From Fervidobacterium sp. (GTDB lineage Bacteria > Thermotogota > Thermotogae > Thermotogales > Fervidobacteriaceae), in the NCBI GenBank assembly GCA_003522805.1, contig DPIB01000024.1, positions 1 to 8,170 on the forward strand: a stretch of 8,170 nucleotides of DNA. The letters are read 5' to 3'. The notes beneath the pieces were generated by a model. That model was not told where the DNA came from and searched no databases. It saw only the letters and a list, made by a program, of their open reading frames with translations. Position numbers and translations under genes: made by a program. Positions within the stretch are counted from its first letter, which is position 1. Each line of letters starts with the position of its first letter. This document shows positions 5,387-8,170 of the stretch, piece by piece.

Positions 5387-7337
5387 AATCGAGTACCACA
5401 ATTACAGATATTATGTCCTGTCTAGTCCTGTCATAAGTGACGAAGAATACGATAAATTAATGAAAAGATTGATAGAATTAGAAGAGAAGTATCCAGAATT
5501 GAAAACCCCAGATTCTCCAACCCAAAGAGTTGGAGAATCTCATGTTGAAGGTTTTGAGACTGTCGAACATGTTGAACCTATGCTTAGTCTGGATAATACC
5601 TACAATGAAATGGATATCAGAAATTTTCACGAGCGAGTCAAAAAAGGTGTTGGACAAGTATCGTACGTTGCCGAGTTGAAGATAGACGGTGTCTCCATCG
5701 CATTGAGATACAAAGATGGAATGTTAGTTCAAGCAATCACTCGTGGCGACGGCCTTAGAGGTGACGATGTTACTGTAAACGTTAAAACGATAAGGTCTGT
5801 CCCTCTTAAATTGACTGAACCGATAGATTTGGAAGTACGTGGCGAGATTTTCATGCCAGTTAGTTTTTTCGAACAATTCAACGCTCAACGAGAAGAGGAA
5901 GGGCTTCCCACATTTGCAAATCCACGGAATGCAACGGCAGGTACTCTACATCTACTTGATCCAGTTGTCGTCTCACAGAGGAAATTGGATTCTTTTATAT
6001 ATTACATTGTGAAACCCCAACAATATGGCCTGAAAACGCAGTGGGAAGCGTTGAAATTCCTTGAAAACATGAGATTCAAAGTCAATCCGCACAGTAAATT
6101 ATGTGAGTCAGTCGATGAAGTCATAGCATACTGGAAAGAGTGGACGCAGAAGCGAAAAGAACTTGAGTATTGGATCGATGGCGTAGTTGTGAAAGTCAAC
6201 GACTTCGAAAAACAAAATGAACTTGGTATGACTGCAAAGTCACCAAGATGGGCTATAGCATTCAAATTTCCAGCGCAACAAGTTAGAACAAAGGTCTTGA
6301 ACGTTGCTTATCAAGTTGGAAGAACTGGTGTGATTACCCCTGTTGCAGAATTCGAGCCGGTCGAACTGGAAGGTACGATTATCAAGAGGGCATCGCTTCA
6401 TAACTTTGATTATGTTGCAGAGAAGGACATACGCATAGGTGATTACGTATTGATCGAAAAGGCTGGCGGTATAATTCCGCAAGTCTCTTACGTAGTCACC
6501 GAATTGAGAGATGGTGATGAAGTTCCAATAGAACCTCCAGAAAAATGTCCCGTATGTGGTAGACCGGTTGGAAAGCAATCTGGAGAATATGTCGCATATG
6601 AGTGTCAAAATCCATTCTGCCAGGCAAAGTTAAAAAGGCAATTGGAAGTATTTGTCTCAAGACAGGCACTTAATATACAAGGCGTAGGACCGAAATTGAT
6701 CTCAAAACTTGTCGATGCAGGCTTTGTAAAAGATATCGCTGATATATTCTATCTGAATGTATTTATGCTATCACAGATAAATGGTGTTGGGCCGAAGATG
6801 ATTTCAAATTTGTTATCTGAAATAGAAAATGCCAAGAACACATCGCTCGACAGATTGATAATTGGATTGGGCATACATGGTGTAGGAGAGAAGACGGCGA
6901 AAGTACTGGCAAAAAAATACACAACGATCGATGAGCTATCAAGCGCACGAATTGATGATTTAATGCAAATAGAGGGAATCGGTGAGGAAGTTGCAAATAG
7001 TATAGTTTCTTACTTTAACAGTGATAAAGCCCGTGAGATCATAGAAAAATTAAAGCAAGCTGGTGTCAAGGCAGAAAGTACTGTAAAAGAAGAGAAAAAC
7101 GTACTAAGTGGTTTAACATTTTGCGTTACAGGCACACTCAAGCACTTCTCTCGTGAGGAAATTAAAAACTACATAGAATCACTTGGTGGACACTTCACAG
7201 ACAACCTCACAAAGAAAACGAATTATCTCATTGTGGGCGATAATCCTGGTAGCAAACTTGACAAAGCAATTAAATTTGGTGTAACAACGATTAACGAAGA
7301 AGAATTCCTAAGAATGATAAAAGAGAAAGGAGCTTGA
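5340..7337 (+). CDS. ligA: NAD+-dependent DNA ligase LigA
   Basis: LigA seals nicks in DNA during replication and repair, using NAD+ to adenylate an active-site lysine. From the ATG it has 665 residues, close to the usual 670. Domain Ia (about 1-65) carries Tyr24, Asp34, Tyr37 and Asp38 of the NMN-binding site. The nucleotidyltransferase domain has AELKIDG with the adenylated Lys114. An OB fold follows (about 315-395). The zinc finger has Cys403, Cys406, Cys422 and Cys427. Helix-hairpin-helix repeats fill about 440-580, with GVGPK twice, then GVGEK and GIGEE. A BRCT domain (about 586-660) closes the protein. All key residues are present, so it should be active. An in-frame GTG at 5331 would add three residues but sits in the ribosome binding site. 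The gene overlaps rnr by 47 nt, in another frame, and ends 3 nt before ispD. A perfect 12-bp inverted repeat lies within codons 57-67. Confidence 0.97.
   Translation: MVPEKIREEVQKLRDEIEYHNYRYYVLSSPVISDEEYDKLMKRLIELEEKYPELKTPDSPTQRVGESHVEGFETVEHVEPMLSLDNTYNEMDIRNFHERVKKGVGQVSYVAELKIDGVSIALRYKDGMLVQAITRGDGLRGDDVTVNVKTIRSVPLKLTEPIDLEVRGEIFMPVSFFEQFNAQREEEGLPTFANPRNATAGTLHLLDPVVVSQRKLDSFIYYIVKPQQYGLKTQWEALKFLENMRFKVNPHSKLCESVDEVIAYWKEWTQKRKELEYWIDGVVVKVNDFEKQNELGMTAKSPRWAIAFKFPAQQVRTKVLNVAYQVGRTGVITPVAEFEPVELEGTIIKRASLHNFDYVAEKDIRIGDYVLIEKAGGIIPQVSYVVTELRDGDEVPIEPPEKCPVCGRPVGKQSGEYVAYECQNPFCQAKLKRQLEVFVSRQALNIQGVGPKLISKLVDAGFVKDIADIFYLNVFMLSQINGVGPKMISNLLSEIENAKNTSLDRLIIGLGIHGVGEKTAKVLAKKYTTIDELSSARIDDLMQIEGIGEEVANSIVSYFNSDKAREIIEKLKQAGVKAESTVKEEKNVLSGLTFCVTGTLKHFSREEIKNYIESLGGHFTDNLTKKTNYLIVGDNPGSKLDKAIKFGVTTINEEEFLRMIKEKGA
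5510..5540 (+). repeat. perfect 12-bp inverted repeat (hairpin) inside ligA
   Basis: AGATTCTCCAAC (5510-5521) and GTTGGAGAATCT (5529-5540) are exact reverse complements separated by 7 nt (CCAAAGA). The arms cover ligA codons 57-67, the conserved PDSPTQRVG segment. No T-run follows, so it is not an intrinsic terminator. The message could form a stable stem-loop here, about 170 nt into the gene. Confidence 0.85.
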
Positions 7338-7340
7338 CTA

Positions 7341-8099
7341 TTGGATAGTGCATTCGATAGTGATGATAAAGCGACAAATCCCAAGAAATATGCCATCTTG
7401 ACTTTTGGAGGTGAGGGCAAGAGGTTTGGTTGGACAAAGCCGAAGCAGTTCTACCCACTGGAAGATGGTAGAACATTGTTAGAGTATGTTGTGGAAAAAT
7501 TCATCGATTTTTACATCTTCGACCGCATTGTCATTACCTCACCAAAGGATTATTTGGATGACACACGAGAAATCATATCTCATCTCCAGTTGCGTCCTCA
7601 AGACATCGGGAATACTGATATTGATGTTATCTCAGGTGGTGAGAGTAGAGAATACTCCGTTTGGAATGGGGTCGAATTCCTAAAATCTATAGCCTCTAAT
7701 GATGATATAATTGTAGTACACGATGGTGCAAGGCCGTTGGTTTCAAAAGAAATAGTCCTGGAAAATATCAAACGCTGCGAGGAACATGGTGCAGTAGTAA
7801 CAGCAATCAATTCGACAGATACGGTAAGTTATTCAGAAAGTGGTATTGAAGTTGAGGAACTCATTGAAAGAAGCAAGATATACCTTCATCAAACACCGCA
7901 GACATTCAAATACGGTATAATCTCAAATGCAATGAAAGCAAATATAGATAGGTTACAATTGTTTTCAGATGATGCCTCGATAATTTTGAGCACTGGTGGT
8001 AAAATCTATTATGTAAAGGGTTCCAAGAAGAACATAAAGATAACTACGATGGAAGACATGGAACTTTTCTCTCTCTTTTTGAGATCAAGGACGAATTAG
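7341..8099 (+). CDS. ispD: 2-C-methyl-D-erythritol 4-phosphate cytidylyltransferase
   Basis: IspD couples CTP with methylerythritol 4-phosphate in the MEP route to isoprenoids, in the cytoplasm. The 252-residue protein has the expected motifs in order: the glycine-rich CTP loop GGEGKRFG with Arg28, KPKQF with Lys35, GGESREYSV (99-107), HDGARP (Asp128, Arg131), STDT (158-161), ERS (Arg177), HQTPQTF (183-189), SDDAS (209-213) and NIKITT (Lys233). It is about 20 residues longer than usual, partly from an acidic leader of some 16 residues. The TTG start is fixed by AAAGGAG 8 nt upstream, and no later in-frame start precedes the CTP loop. The usual two alanines before the first glycine are replaced by Phe-Gly, somewhat like the ribitol-phosphate cytidylyltransferase TarI, but ERS, SDDAS and the HDGARP block favour IspD. 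It begins 3 nt after ligA, so co-transcription with rnr and ligA is likely. Confidence 0.85.
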   Translation: MDSAFDSDDKATNPKKYAILTFGGEGKRFGWTKPKQFYPLEDGRTLLEYVVEKFIDFYIFDRIVITSPKDYLDDTREIISHLQLRPQDIGNTDIDVISGGESREYSVWNGVEFLKSIASNDDIIVVHDGARPLVSKEIVLENIKRCEEHGAVVTAINSTDTVSYSESGIEVEELIERSKIYLHQTPQTFKYGIISNAMKANIDRLQLFSDDASIILSTGGKIYYVKGSKKNIKITTMEDMELFSLFLRSRTN

Positions 8100-8152
8100 A
8101 AGACTGAAACATTCTAAACTAAACAGAATAGACAGAGAAAGGGTGATAGTCT

Positions 8153-8170
8153 TTGAATCTTAGAAAAATA
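8153..8170 (+). CDS. start of a downstream gene, cut by the window edge
   Basis: AAAGGGTGA (8138-8146) lies 6 nt before a TTG at 8153 that opens a frame reading MNLRKI to the last base. The ribosome binding site resembles the one of ligA, which makes a real start likely. The gene sits 53 nt after ispD on the same strand and probably continues the operon. Six residues are too few to name a product. The GTG inside the ribosome binding site (8143) meets a stop after six codons. Confidence 0.5.

Noticed and set aside
6240..6608. 122-codon minus-strand open frame
   Set aside because: It lies opposite the conserved OB and zinc-finger part of ligA and shows no recognisable domain.
8111..8129. ATTCT/AGAAT inverted repeat after ispD as a terminator
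   Set aside because: The stem is 5 bp and AT-rich with no T-run, so it cannot be called a terminator.

Overview
The window is about 8.2 kb of AT-rich bacterial chromosome with six complete protein genes and the first six codons of a seventh. The genes are densely packed and use TTG and GTG starts freely, behind strong AAGGAGG-type ribosome binding sites. Gene content and protein character (many Lys, Glu and Ile; a B. subtilis-like RNase R; an NAD+-dependent ligase; an MEP-pathway enzyme) suggest a thermophilic member of the Thermotogae, perhaps Fervidobacterium or a relative. This placement is inference from protein style, not from a marker gene. No tRNA, rRNA, CRISPR array, insertion sequence or phage gene is visible.

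Layout: two divergent transcription units leave a shared control region at about 2815-3082. The leftward unit, in order of transcription, is a multi-pass membrane protein of the nucleoside-recognition/Gate type (2814-1678), a glyoxalase II-like metallo-beta-lactamase-fold hydrolase (1601-1005), and a protein with an unrecognised N-terminal region and a C-terminal NYN/PIN-like nuclease domain (980-48). The gaps are 76 and 24 nt, so the three could be co-transcribed. The rightward unit is rnr (RNase R), ligA (NAD+-dependent DNA ligase), ispD (MEP cytidylyltransferase), and a gene that begins at 8153 and leaves the window. rnr and ligA overlap by 47 nt, ligA and ispD are 3 nt apart, and ispD is followed by a 53-nt gap.

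The control region holds two promoter-like elements whose -35 boxes lie back to back, 2 bp apart: TTGACT-17-TACACT leftward and TTCACA-16-TACAAT rightward, both with an extended -10 TGN. A second extended -10 (TGATATAAT, 3013-3021) lies closer to rnr, inside an in-frame extension of the rnr reading frame. The preferred rnr start is therefore the TTG at 3083 behind AAAGGAGGT, although an upstream ATG at 2987 also has a modest ribosome binding site.

Functionally, the rightward genes are housekeeping: RNA decay, closure of DNA nicks, and isoprenoid precursor synthesis. They share no pathway, so the grouping looks like operon packing. The leftward genes are less well defined, and the NYN/PIN-like protein is the least characterised. 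Points worth a second look are the back-to-back promoters, the two possible rnr starts, the long rnr/ligA overlap, a perfect 12-bp hairpin inside ligA, and the NYN-domain protein. I do not see convincing evidence of a wholly new multi-gene system here.
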